In this document: piece by piece, positions 25,605 through 33,824 of the stretch
Layout: every line of letters starts with the position of its first letter
Numbering within the stretch: the first letter of the stretch is position 1
From: Verrucomicrobiaceae bacterium
GTDB taxonomy: Bacteria > Verrucomicrobiota > Verrucomicrobiia > Verrucomicrobiales > Verrucomicrobiaceae
Length of the DNA stretch: 64,000 nucleotides
Assembly (NCBI GenBank): GCA_015075365.1
Contig: JABTUN010000004.1
Location: 434,001-498,000 of the forward strand
Direction of reading: 5' to 3'
The notes under the pieces: model-generated
Database searches by the model: none
What the model was told of the DNA's origin: nothing
What the model saw: the letters and a program-made list of their open reading frames with translations, nothing else
Made by a program: the position numbers and the translations under genes

Positions 25605-28106
25605 ATGAAGACAAACTCCATCGCCAGATTCTTTGGCAACGCGCTCCTTGCGGCCACGATCAGCCTTTTCACCCCTTCAGCGCATGCGGATGACGCGGGC
25701 ATCCTCGATCCCGAGGCCTGGCCGCGTGTTTATCAAGTCGGTGGCGCGGAGGTGGCCATCTACATGCCGCAGATCCTTGAATGGCAGGAATTCCGCCACT
25801 TGAAGGGCACCTCCGCCATCGGGGTGAAGCTGGAGGGCAAGGAGGAGGCCACCTTCGGCGCTGTGGCGATCGAAGCAGACACGGTCACGGACTTCGAGCA
25901 CGAGACGGTGCGCGTCGGGGCGCGGCAGTTCACCCAGTTCCGCTTTCCCGAGCTCGACGCTGCCGGCGCGGCCAAGGCGGAGGAGTTGGTGCGCTCGGTT
26001 TTGAAGCCGGAGACACCGCTGGAAATGCCGCTGGCTGCGGTGATCGCCGCCGTGAACCGCGATGACGCCACCACTGCCGACACTGCGGTGAGTTTTGAGC
26101 CGCCTCCCATCTTTTACAGCGACTCGCCCGCCGTGCTGGTGACCTTCATCGGCGAGCCCAAGCTGGAGGCGGTGAACGAGGATGATCCGTCCCTTATGTT
26201 TGCCGTGAACACGAACTGGGACGTGCTCTTCAACGATGGACAGTATTACCTGCTGACGGACAACCAATGGCTCGTGACCCAGGATGTCATCCAAGGCCCC
26301 TGGAAGACCGCCAAAGCCGTGCCCGCCTCGTTCAAGAAGCTGCCGGATGATGCCAACTGGTCCGAAGTGAAGGCAAAGATCGACCTTCCTTCCGATAGTG
26401 CGCCCGCGCCGCGAGTATTCGCCGCAAACCGTCCTTCGGAAATCATTGTCACCGCAGGGAAACCTCAGTTGGTTCCGATTTCGGGCACTTCGCTGATGTA
26501 TGTGGCGAACACCGAGAGCGATCTGTTCTTGCATCCCGCAGGCAAGAGCTACTACCTGCTCACCACCGGCCGCTGGTTCAGCGCGGCGAGCCTCGAAGGT
26601 CCGTGGGCCTCCGCCATGGACACCCTGCCGGAAGATTTTGCACGCATCCCCGAAGGCCATCCGAAGGCGCATGTGCTGGCCTCCGTGCCGGGAACACCCG
26701 AAGCGGACGAGGCAGTGATCCTGGCCTCCATCCCGCAGACGGCCACGGTGGACCGCGCCAGCACGACCGTGCAGGTGGCGTATGAAGGCGAGCCGAAGTT
26801 CAAGGCCATTCCTGGCTCCGAAGGCGTGCAGTATGCCACAAACACCTCGTATGATGTGTTCCTCGTGAACGGCATCTATTACTGCTGCCATCAGGGCGTC
26901 TGGTTCCAGGCTTCCGCCGCCGGTGGGGCATGGGTCGTGTGTGACCATGTGCCTTCGCCGATCTATACGATCCCGCCGCAAAGTCCGAAGTACAACGTGA
27001 CCCACGTGCATGTGTACAATTCGACACCCAGCACCGTGCAAGTCGGCGCCACCTCCGGTTACTCCGGCGCGTATGTCGCCCGCGGGCTGCTGGTCTTCGG
27101 CCTCGGCATGTGGTTGGGCCACGCTTTGGCGGACGATGACCACTGGCACCATCACTACTACCCCAGCCCCTACTGGTATGGTTACGGCTGCGGTGCCATT
27201 TATCATCCGGGACGCGGCTACTATCGCTGCGGAGCGCGCTACTACGGCCCCTACGGCGGTGCTGGCTACGGCGCGGCCTACAATCCGGCCACCGGCATCT
27301 ACTCACGCGGTGCGTATGCCTATGGACCACGCGGAGCCGTGGCAGCCCGCACGGCTTACAACCCTTGGACCAACACGGCGGCGGGTCGTGTGGCCGTGAA
27401 GACGCCCTATGGCTCCTGGGGCCGCTCCGCCGTGGTGCGTGATGATGAATGGGTGCGCGCCGGGCATCGCTCAAACGCCTACGGCACCGTCGGCGGCGTG
27501 CAGACCTCGCGCGGCGGCGCTGCGGTCGGTGTGAACCGCAAATACGGTTCCGACGCCTTCGTGGCCAAAACCGGAAGTGGAGATGTCTATGTCGGCAAGG
27601 ACGGCAACATCTACAAAAAGGACGAAAACGGCTGGCACTCCCGCTCCAACGGCGGCTGGCAGAGCGCGCCCGATGTGCCGGCAAACAATCCTCTCTACCC
27701 GCCGCGCACATCGCCCCCCGCTTCCCGTCCAGGGCAGCCCACGACGTTGCCAGCACAGCCTGTGACGCGTCCAGCCCAACCTCCCACCAAGCCCGCGCAA
27801 CCCGTCACGCGTCCTGCGCAACCCAGCACGCGTCCGGCTTTGCCAACGACGAAACCCGCGCAACCGAGCACCCGCCCGGTACAGCCTTCGACGCGTCCTT
27901 CTTTGCCGACCACTCGCCCGACGACGCAGCCTGCGGGAAGGCCTTCATCGGGCAGCTTTAACCGTGGCAGCTACCAAAACCGCCAGTCCACGCCCTCGCA
28001 GCTCAATCGCGATGCCTACTCGCGTTCACGCACGAGCACGGTGTCACGATCGAGTTCCAGCGTTTCAAGCGGTGGCGCGGCACGCGGGCGCGGTGGACGC
28101 CGTTGA
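25605..28106 (+). CDS. Large secreted repeat protein, carbohydrate-binding family V/XII-like
   Basis: 833 residues with a Sec signal peptide (ending near SAHADD, residue 29). The first 470 residues hold two or three related units with PPPIFYSDSPAVLVTFIGEP.LE, WDVLFNDGQYYLLTDNQWLV and FLHPAGKSYYLLTTGRWFS; each pairs a beta unit with an aromatic Y.L....W motif. A hydrophobic helix (YVARGLLVFGLGMWLGHALA, about 488-507) precedes a His-rich segment, a Gly/Tyr-rich region (about 515-640) and a Pro/Thr/Arg repeat tail. Similar proteins are often annotated as carbohydrate-binding family V/XII; that name is not proof of sugar binding. Possibly an envelope-anchored, cell-wall-exposed protein. Confidence 0.72.
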   Translation: MKTNSIARFFGNALLAATISLFTPSAHADDAGILDPEAWPRVYQVGGAEVAIYMPQILEWQEFRHLKGTSAIGVKLEGKEEATFGAVAIEADTVTDFEHETVRVGARQFTQFRFPELDAAGAAKAEELVRSVLKPETPLEMPLAAVIAAVNRDDATTADTAVSFEPPPIFYSDSPAVLVTFIGEPKLEAVNEDDPSLMFAVNTNWDVLFNDGQYYLLTDNQWLVTQDVIQGPWKTAKAVPASFKKLPDDANWSEVKAKIDLPSDSAPAPRVFAANRPSEIIVTAGKPQLVPISGTSLMYVANTESDLFLHPAGKSYYLLTTGRWFSAASLEGPWASAMDTLPEDFARIPEGHPKAHVLASVPGTPEADEAVILASIPQTATVDRASTTVQVAYEGEPKFKAIPGSEGVQYATNTSYDVFLVNGIYYCCHQGVWFQASAAGGAWVVCDHVPSPIYTIPPQSPKYNVTHVHVYNSTPSTVQVGATSGYSGAYVARGLLVFGLGMWLGHALADDDHWHHHYYPSPYWYGYGCGAIYHPGRGYYRCGARYYGPYGGAGYGAAYNPATGIYSRGAYAYGPRGAVAARTAYNPWTNTAAGRVAVKTPYGSWGRSAVVRDDEWVRAGHRSNAYGTVGGVQTSRGGAAVGVNRKYGSDAFVAKTGSGDVYVGKDGNIYKKDENGWHSRSNGGWQSAPDVPANNPLYPPRTSPPASRPGQPTTLPAQPVTRPAQPPTKPAQPVTRPAQPSTRPALPTTKPAQPSTRPVQPSTRPSLPTTRPTTQPAGRPSSGSFNRGSYQNRQSTPSQLNRDAYSRSRTSTVSRSSSSVSSGGAARGRGGRR
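27720..27945 (+). repeat. In-frame coding repeat, Pro-Thr-Arg-rich units
   Basis: About 12 tandem six- to seven-codon units of the form TRPAQP / STRPALP / TKPAQP encode residues about 706-780 of the large secreted protein. Units differ mainly at synonymous or conservative positions. The tract probably forms an extended spacer and could change length by recombination. Confidence 0.75.
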
Positions 28107-28141
28107 GGTGCCGCAAACCAATCTTTCTCACTTTTCTCTGC

Positions 28142-28951
28142 ATGAAGGTTCTTTGTTCACTGGTTTTCGTCCTGGCATGGCTGCCCGCCTTTTCGGCGGA
28201 GCTTTCTCCGCAAGCTCCGGCGGATGAGGCCGCCGAACTCGCCCTGAAACTGCAAAATCCCGTCGCCAGCCTCATCAGCGTGCCGTTGCAGGCGAATTGG
28301 GACTTCGGCATCGGAGCGAATGACGCGATGCGCTTCACGCTCAACGTGCAGCCGGTGATCCCGGTGGCCTTGAGCAATGACCTCAACCTCATCGTGCGCA
28401 CCATCGTGCCTGTTATTGATGCTGAATCCCCCGCACCGGGCATTCCAGATGCCTCCGGACTGGGAGACATCACCCAAAGCTTCTTTTTCTCCCCGAAGGC
28501 ACCGACCTCCGGCGGCTGGATCTGGGGTGCAGGCCCCGTCCTGCTGTGGCCGACCGCCACCGATGACCTCCTCGGTGGCGAACGGTGGGGCGCGGGGCCG
28601 ACTGCGCTGGCACTGCGCCAGTCCGGTGGCTGGACCTTCGGGATGCTGGCCCATCATCTCTGGTCTTATGCCGGTGAGGATGCGCGCGCGGATGTGAACG
28701 CCACCTTTGTGCAGCCCTTCGTGTCCTACATCACCAAGACGAAAACCACCTTTGGTCTAAACACCGAGGCCAGCTACGACTGGACCCGCACGCAGTGGAC
28801 GGTGCCCGTGAACGTGTTCGTCAGCCAGCTTTTCAAGATCGGCGGCGCGCCGATGCAGTTCAGCATCGGCGGGCGCTACTACGCCGAGGGTCCGACGGGC
28901 GGCCCCGAGTGGGGGCTGCGCGCGGTGCTGACCTTTCTCTTTCCGAAATGA
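28142..28951 (+). CDS. Outer-membrane transporter-type beta-barrel protein
   Basis: 269 residues from the ATG at 28142; the frame is open to a TTG at 28103 overlapping the previous stop. A signal peptide (ending near AFSAEL) is followed by LALKLQNPVASLISVPLQANWDFGIG, RFTLNVQPVIPVALSNDLNLIVRTIVPVI and GDITQSFFFSP, ending in WGLRAVLTFLFPK. This is the pattern of a widespread family of small outer-membrane proteins annotated as transporter or neuromedin U. The terminal aromatic/charged strand supports barrel insertion. The substrate is unknown. The gene is third in the operon starting at 24809. Confidence 0.8.
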   Translation: MKVLCSLVFVLAWLPAFSAELSPQAPADEAAELALKLQNPVASLISVPLQANWDFGIGANDAMRFTLNVQPVIPVALSNDLNLIVRTIVPVIDAESPAPGIPDASGLGDITQSFFFSPKAPTSGGWIWGAGPVLLWPTATDDLLGGERWGAGPTALALRQSGGWTFGMLAHHLWSYAGEDARADVNATFVQPFVSYITKTKTTFGLNTEASYDWTRTQWTVPVNVFVSQLFKIGGAPMQFSIGGRYYAEGPTGGPEWGLRAVLTFLFPK

Positions 28952-28983
28952 ACTGAACGCGCCGCGATGACGGCAGCCCCGCC

Positions 28984-29637
28984 ATGAAACGAATCGCCGC
29001 CTTTCTCAAAGCCACCACGCTCGGCGGGCTGTTTGTGCTGCTGCCGGTGGTGGTCCTTGTCATCCTCGTCGGAAAAGTCGTCGTCACGACCCATTCGGCG
29101 GCCCAGTCCGTCATGGATCGTCTGGCAGGCCATGATTCGGTCGCGGCTGAGTTTCCGATGATTTACGCTGTGCTCATTGTCGTTGGCCTTTCGTTCATGC
29201 TCGGCTTGATGATGATTTCCCGCCAGGGCAGAACCGTCGGCACCTGGATCGAGCGCACGCTGCTCTATCGTGTCCCCGGTTACGCCGCCGCGCGGGCCAT
29301 CGTCAGCGGACTGGCCGGCGTGGAACGGGAAGGCGTGGTGAAGGCCGGTCTGCTGAAGACCGGCGAAGGCGTCGAAAGCTTCGTGTTCATCACCGAGGAT
29401 CACGGCAATGGCAAACTAACCATTTTCGTGCCTGAAACCCCCAATCCAGGCTCCGGAACGGTACACATCGTCCCGAAAGAATTCGTCCGTCCTCTGCATG
29501 TGCGGATCACCAGCATCGCCACCGTTCTCCAGCAGTGGGGCGTGGGGTCGGCCAGGTTGCTCGCCCAGCACGAGAGGTATTGGGATGGTCGCCCAGAGAC
29601 CGCAGAAACTCCGCACTCCAGGCTTTCCGAAGGATGA
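28984..29637 (+). CDS. DUF502 family membrane protein
   Basis: 217 residues. Two transmembrane segments (about 9-35, GGLFVLLPVVVLVILVGKVVV, and about 55-75, MIYAVLIVVGLSFMLGLMM) lead to a cytoplasmic domain with GTWIERTLLYRVPGYAAARAIVSGL and VPETPNPGSGTVHIVPKEFVRPL, matching DUF502 well. The family is found in many bacteria and in plants; its biochemical role is unknown. The last four bases overlap the start of the OprB-like porin gene (ATGA), so the two are translationally coupled. Confidence 0.92.
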   Translation: MKRIAAFLKATTLGGLFVLLPVVVLVILVGKVVVTTHSAAQSVMDRLAGHDSVAAEFPMIYAVLIVVGLSFMLGLMMISRQGRTVGTWIERTLLYRVPGYAAARAIVSGLAGVEREGVVKAGLLKTGEGVESFVFITEDHGNGKLTIFVPETPNPGSGTVHIVPKEFVRPLHVRITSIATVLQQWGVGSARLLAQHERYWDGRPETAETPHSRLSEG

Positions 29638-30836
29638 AACCGCTTTCTGCATGCTTGTTGCTCACGACTTTCGCCTGTCTCGCGTCCACTGCGCAGGCAC
29701 AGGAGGAAATCCTCACGGATGAAAAACGCAATGAAGATGGCATCGCCGCCTCCATCGCCATCCGTGACCGGGATTGGAGCCATTCTCGAGAGCATAGGCA
29801 GCAACGACGCACCGCCTGGATGGAGGCGCTGCGCCTCGACATCGCTCTCAGCTACGATTCGTTGGCGGTAGGTGCCATAGGACGTGACGACGGATGGGGC
29901 GCGTCGTCTGGGGATGGCACCTTGAATCTGCGCTGGCAGATCAATGCGGACACCAGCAAGGCCCCCCTGTCCCTCAATCTGCGCATGCGGCATCGTCATG
30001 CCTACAGCGATCTCGCCCCCTCGCAGCTTCGCAAAGAAACAGGCGCTCTTTGGGGTCATGTCGATGGTTTCACCAACGCAGGTTTCCAGGTGCCGGAAAT
30101 CTTCCTGGAGGACCAATTTTTCGATCAACGGCTGACGCTTCGTTACGGCCAGATGACGATCGATGACCTGCTCGACGGTCATCAACTGCGCAGCGCCAAG
30201 CGTTCCTTCATGAACCAGGCGTTCTCCTCCAGCCCTGCGGTGGGTTTTCCAGGCTCGGACCTGGGTTTAGTCATCCGCTGGGAGAGCCGGGCTGGCTGGG
30301 ATCTCACGCTGGGTGCCTCCCATCTCGATTCCACCAATCTGAGCGAGTCCGCCGAATGGAGATTCCGAGGCGGTGCCTTGTTCACCGGGGCGCAACTCGG
30401 CTACAATTTCAAAGGCTGGAACGACAAACCCGCGCGGGTCCAGTTGCTCGGATGGGATTCGGACGCGATGCCGGAGTTTGACATCCAGTCAGGCCGTGGC
30501 GCCAGCCTGACTTTCGAACAACAACTCGCGGGCCGTGCGCACACCTTCTTTCGCTATGCCTGGGCGGACGGGGAGGCTGCGGTGACGGACCACTTCGCAG
30601 CGGCCGGCGTGACCTTCGACCTGCGCCAGTCGGACCGTCTCGGCATCGCCATCGCCGCAGGCAGCTCCAGCACGAGCTCCAGCAAGCGCGAAGGCATCAT
30701 CGAGCTGTTTTACCGCCGCCAGATCGGCAAATCGTTCATCATCACCCCGGATGTTCAGTTCGTGGCCGGTGACGGCATCGGTGGACATGCCGACTGGATT
30801 GTCATCGGCGGTGTGCGTGCGGGTTTTACCTTCTGA
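29634..30836 (+). CDS. OprB-like carbohydrate porin
   Basis: 400 residues from the ATG at 29634. A signal peptide (MKPLSACLLLTTFACLASTAQA) is followed by a short charged, coiled segment and then beta strands. The barrel includes LNLRWQINADTSKAPLSLNLRMRHRHAYS, the FLEDQFFDQRLTLRYGQM block, FMNQAFSSSPAVGFPGSDLGLVIRW and a C-terminal DWIVIGGVRAGFTF ending in Phe. This follows the OprB carbohydrate-selective porin pattern, with the plug-to-barrel order conserved. The sugar is not predictable. It ends 11 bases before operator copy 5. Confidence 0.75.
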   Translation: MKPLSACLLLTTFACLASTAQAQEEILTDEKRNEDGIAASIAIRDRDWSHSREHRQQRRTAWMEALRLDIALSYDSLAVGAIGRDDGWGASSGDGTLNLRWQINADTSKAPLSLNLRMRHRHAYSDLAPSQLRKETGALWGHVDGFTNAGFQVPEIFLEDQFFDQRLTLRYGQMTIDDLLDGHQLRSAKRSFMNQAFSSSPAVGFPGSDLGLVIRWESRAGWDLTLGASHLDSTNLSESAEWRFRGGALFTGAQLGYNFKGWNDKPARVQLLGWDSDAMPEFDIQSGRGASLTFEQQLAGRAHTFFRYAWADGEAAVTDHFAAAGVTFDLRQSDRLGIAIAAGSSSTSSSKREGIIELFYRRQIGKSFIITPDVQFVAGDGIGGHADWIVIGGVRAGFTF

Positions 30837-30847
30837 CGCGTCACTCG

Positions 30848-30863
30848 TAGGACCAAAGGCCAA
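30848..30863 (+). promoter_or_regulatory. 7-2-7 palindrome, operator copy 5
   Basis: TAGGACC-AA-AGGCCAA, followed by TAGC. The second base is the only departure from the left half-site seen at copies 1 and 3. It ends 38 bases before the ATG at 30902 and may head the lipase operon 30902-35078. Confidence 0.68.
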
Positions 30864-30901
30864 TAGCACATGCCAACAACGATCTTCATCATCCGGCTGT
30901 C

Positions 30902-32173
30902 ATGCACATTCCTCATTCCCACGCTCTCCTCACCGCCTTCATTTGCACTGCGGGCTTTCTTTCGGCCCAAACTCCTACTGCTCCGGCTCCGGATTTTGAA
31001 AAACCGCCGGTGCTGAAAGCCTCCGAGATCCTCCAGCCCGTTTATCTCTCCAGTCCCTACCATCGCGTGAGGGAGGATGTCATCCCGGACCAGGGATCGA
31101 ATCATTTCGTGATCGACTCGGATTTCGGCGTCTTCATTGCCCGCGGAAATCAGATGCTTCAGGATCGCGTCAAGGAAATCGCCGCGCTCGCCAGACTGCG
31201 TGAGATGTCGAATACCAAGGAGTATGCGGAAGGCGTGAAACAAGCCGCCTTGGCCCCGCTGCAAGCGGCGGACAATCTGATCAACGACCCGGCGGAAACC
31301 CTCAACTCCACCGTGCAGGGCGTGGGCAAGTTCCTAGGCCGTGTCGGTCGCGGCGCGAAGCAGGTGGCCACTGGTGAGAAAAATGCCAACGGCCAGGAAG
31401 GCATGCTCAAGAACGCCGCCGGTGTTTCGAGCACCAAGCGCCAGCTCTGTGCCGAGCTCGGCGTGAGTCCTTACAGCACCAACGAACTTCTTCAGGATGA
31501 GCTCGACCGGGTCGCCTGGGTGATGTTTGCCGGCCGGATGACCGTCAAAGCGGCCACGATGCCCATTGGCGGCGGCGCAGGAGCGGCTCTGAGCGCCCTC
31601 AACACGGTCGATACCACCACCGGCATGGTCTATGATCAAAGCCCTTCTGATCTCCAGGCGACGAACCTCTCCCGTCTGCGCGACATGGGCATCAGCGAGG
31701 AGACTGCCAAGGCTTTTCTCGCCACCAAGGCACTCTCCCCGTGGTATCAGACTCAGATCGTCGGCTCGCTGGAAAAAATGACGGGCGTCAAAGGACGCGA
31801 GGTCTTGCTCCGCGATGCCACGAGCATGTGTGAGAATGAAGCGGACGCGGTCTTTTACCAGCAGACGGCGCTGCTCATCGCTCATGCGCATATCCACGGC
31901 ATCATGGTGGACCGCATCGCCCTCGTGAATGGCATGCCGGTGTGCATCGGCGCGGATGGCGGGCTCATCGTCGCTCTTCACTGGGATTACGCCATGTGGT
32001 CGGCGCGTTCGAAGCGCTTCGCCGACGCACTGCAGGCGATGCAGGTGGACGGTGCCAGGCCCTCATCACTCATCGTCGTGCTCACCGGCGCGATGTCGCC
32101 ACGTCTGCGCCAGGAGCTGGAGACTCGCGGCTTCCGCGTGCAGGACAAGCTGCTCAAAGGGCCGCTGAACTAA
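30902..32173 (+). CDS. Secreted protein of unknown function
   Basis: 423 residues with a Sec signal peptide (ending near FLSAQ, residue 22). No domain was recognised. Visible features are a Pro-rich N-terminus, a helical middle (about 75-150) with NLINDPAETLNSTVQGVGKFLGRVGRGAKQVATGEK, a Gly/Ala-rich stretch near residues 220-240 (MPIGGGAGAALSALNTVD), and a more globular C-terminal part with HGIMVDRIALVNGMPVCIGADGGLIVALHWDYAMW. It is first in a three-gene unit with two lipase-like lipoproteins, 30 bases before the next gene. It could be a chaperone or accessory factor for them; no sequence evidence settles this. Confidence 0.75.
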   Translation: MHIPHSHALLTAFICTAGFLSAQTPTAPAPDFEKPPVLKASEILQPVYLSSPYHRVREDVIPDQGSNHFVIDSDFGVFIARGNQMLQDRVKEIAALARLREMSNTKEYAEGVKQAALAPLQAADNLINDPAETLNSTVQGVGKFLGRVGRGAKQVATGEKNANGQEGMLKNAAGVSSTKRQLCAELGVSPYSTNELLQDELDRVAWVMFAGRMTVKAATMPIGGGAGAALSALNTVDTTTGMVYDQSPSDLQATNLSRLRDMGISEETAKAFLATKALSPWYQTQIVGSLEKMTGVKGREVLLRDATSMCENEADAVFYQQTALLIAHAHIHGIMVDRIALVNGMPVCIGADGGLIVALHWDYAMWSARSKRFADALQAMQVDGARPSSLIVVLTGAMSPRLRQELETRGFRVQDKLLKGPLN

Positions 32174-32203
32174 GCCGCGACCACTCGAACCCTCCGCATC
32201 ATT

Positions 32204-33811
32204 ATGAAACGCGCCTGGATCTACTTTCTCCTCCCGTGCATCGCCCTTTGTCTCGATGCCTGCACCACCACGAAGCCCGGGCTTCTTTCTTCCGGCATCA
32301 GCCTGCGGGAAAAAGGCCCCGCAGCGCTCGAGCAGGCGCTGGCAGACGCGGACAAGGCCAGCGCCAGTGGTCTCACGACAAATGAGGCCAAACGAGCCTA
32401 TAGCGAGGCGGTCGAACGGGCTGTCACCCTCTGGCTCGGCCTCAGCGATGCCAAAAACCGCGCCAACAGCATGCTGGCGGGCACTTCGTATCGGGTTCAG
32501 CCCTCATGGCCCGCCAATCTGCGCTTTGACGAACTGATCCCCGCGCACACCATCAAAAGCAAGCACCTCAAACGCCGCATCACCCGCGAAGGCGTCGGCG
32601 TCCCCTATGTGACGCGCTGGAATTACACTCCGGAGCGCAAGAAGACGGAGCCTTTGATGACCGAAGGCGGCTATTTCTCCACAATCACCGCGACGATTGA
32701 TTTTCGCAGCGCAGGCAAAGGCCCGCGCGTGGCCTCTCTCGTGCTGCACGACTCACGCGGCATCGAAACCGTCACGCTTGCAGGACGCCGACAGCCCCTG
32801 GCCGCCGACTTTTCGGCCTACGGCGAATTCCTCCTCTCGAACAAGAACATCCAGATGGCAGGCATCAAGGCCCTGCTGCGCAGCAGCAAGTACATGAGCA
32901 AGCTCGGCCTCATCGCCATGGAACATCCGGACGCGGAGCGCATCCCGGTGGTCTTTGTGCATGGCCTCATGTCACGACCGGCCACCTGGGAAAACGCGAT
33001 CAACGAACTGGGCGCCGACCCCGTGCTGCAAAAGCGCTACCAGGTCTATATGTTCCGCTACCCTTCCGGCGTGCCTGTCGTCTATAGCTCCGCCAAGCTG
33101 CGCGAGAATCTGGCCGTCCTGCACGATGTGCTGGAGAAGCAGGGCAAGGGCTGGCTTCATCACCACATGGTGCTCATCGGTCACAGCATGGGAGGACTCG
33201 TCAGCAAGGGGCAGATTCAGGACAGCGGCGACCGCCTCTGGGTGACCCTGCTCGGTGACACGCCCGACAAAATCGGCCTGAGCCAGACCGAATACGACGC
33301 GCTCCGCAACTACATGGAATTTGACCCCAACCCGAGTGTGAGCCGCGTCATTTTCGCCGCGACACCGCACCGTGGCAGCAACATGGCGGATTCCAAGCTC
33401 GCCCACATCGGCCGCCGCCTCGTCAGCCTCCCAGGGCGGACCTTCGGCAACACCTTTGACATCTTGGAGGACATCGCCACGCGGAATCCGCAGTTTGGCC
33501 GCTTGTTCGCCAACGGCATGCCCACCAGCGTGGACAATCTCTCCCCGGAGTCGCCTTATGTGAAGATCTCCACCAGCCTGCCCTTCCGGCCCGATGTGCG
33601 GCTTCACTCCATCATCGGAAACAAGGAAGGTCGGCCACTCACTGACCCCAAATGCTCCGACGGCGTCGTGCCTTACACCAGCGCCCATCTAGAAGGCGTG
33701 AAATCGGAAATCGTCGTCCGCTCAGGCCATGGCGTCCATGAAAAGCCCGAGGCCATCGAGGAAATGCGCCGCATCCTCCGCCTTCACCTCAAGGAGCTGA
33801 ATCTCAACTGA
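32204..33811 (+). CDS. Alpha/beta hydrolase (lipase-type) lipoprotein
   Basis: 535 residues. The lipobox LCLDAC places the lipidated Cys near residue 21. The N-terminal 240 residues are an accessory region with beta-sheet content. The hydrolase domain follows: VPVVFVHGLMSRPATWENAI (oxyanion region), LIGHSMGGL with nucleophile Ser328, a catalytic Asp probably in CSDGVVPY, and a catalytic His in RSGHGVHEKPE near the C-terminus. The fold is that of esterases and triacylglycerol lipases of the PGAP1-like type. It probably acts on lipids or acyl esters in the envelope. It lies 13 bases before a related hydrolase gene. Confidence 0.88.
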   Translation: MKRAWIYFLLPCIALCLDACTTTKPGLLSSGISLREKGPAALEQALADADKASASGLTTNEAKRAYSEAVERAVTLWLGLSDAKNRANSMLAGTSYRVQPSWPANLRFDELIPAHTIKSKHLKRRITREGVGVPYVTRWNYTPERKKTEPLMTEGGYFSTITATIDFRSAGKGPRVASLVLHDSRGIETVTLAGRRQPLAADFSAYGEFLLSNKNIQMAGIKALLRSSKYMSKLGLIAMEHPDAERIPVVFVHGLMSRPATWENAINELGADPVLQKRYQVYMFRYPSGVPVVYSSAKLRENLAVLHDVLEKQGKGWLHHHMVLIGHSMGGLVSKGQIQDSGDRLWVTLLGDTPDKIGLSQTEYDALRNYMEFDPNPSVSRVIFAATPHRGSNMADSKLAHIGRRLVSLPGRTFGNTFDILEDIATRNPQFGRLFANGMPTSVDNLSPESPYVKISTSLPFRPDVRLHSIIGNKEGRPLTDPKCSDGVVPYTSAHLEGVKSEIVVRSGHGVHEKPEAIEEMRRILRLHLKELNLN

Positions 33812-33824
33812 GGACGCCTTCGCA

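Noticed and set aside
27720..27945. Tandem repeats considered as a CRISPR array
   Set aside because: The repeats are short, adjacent without unique spacers, and in frame within a coding region.
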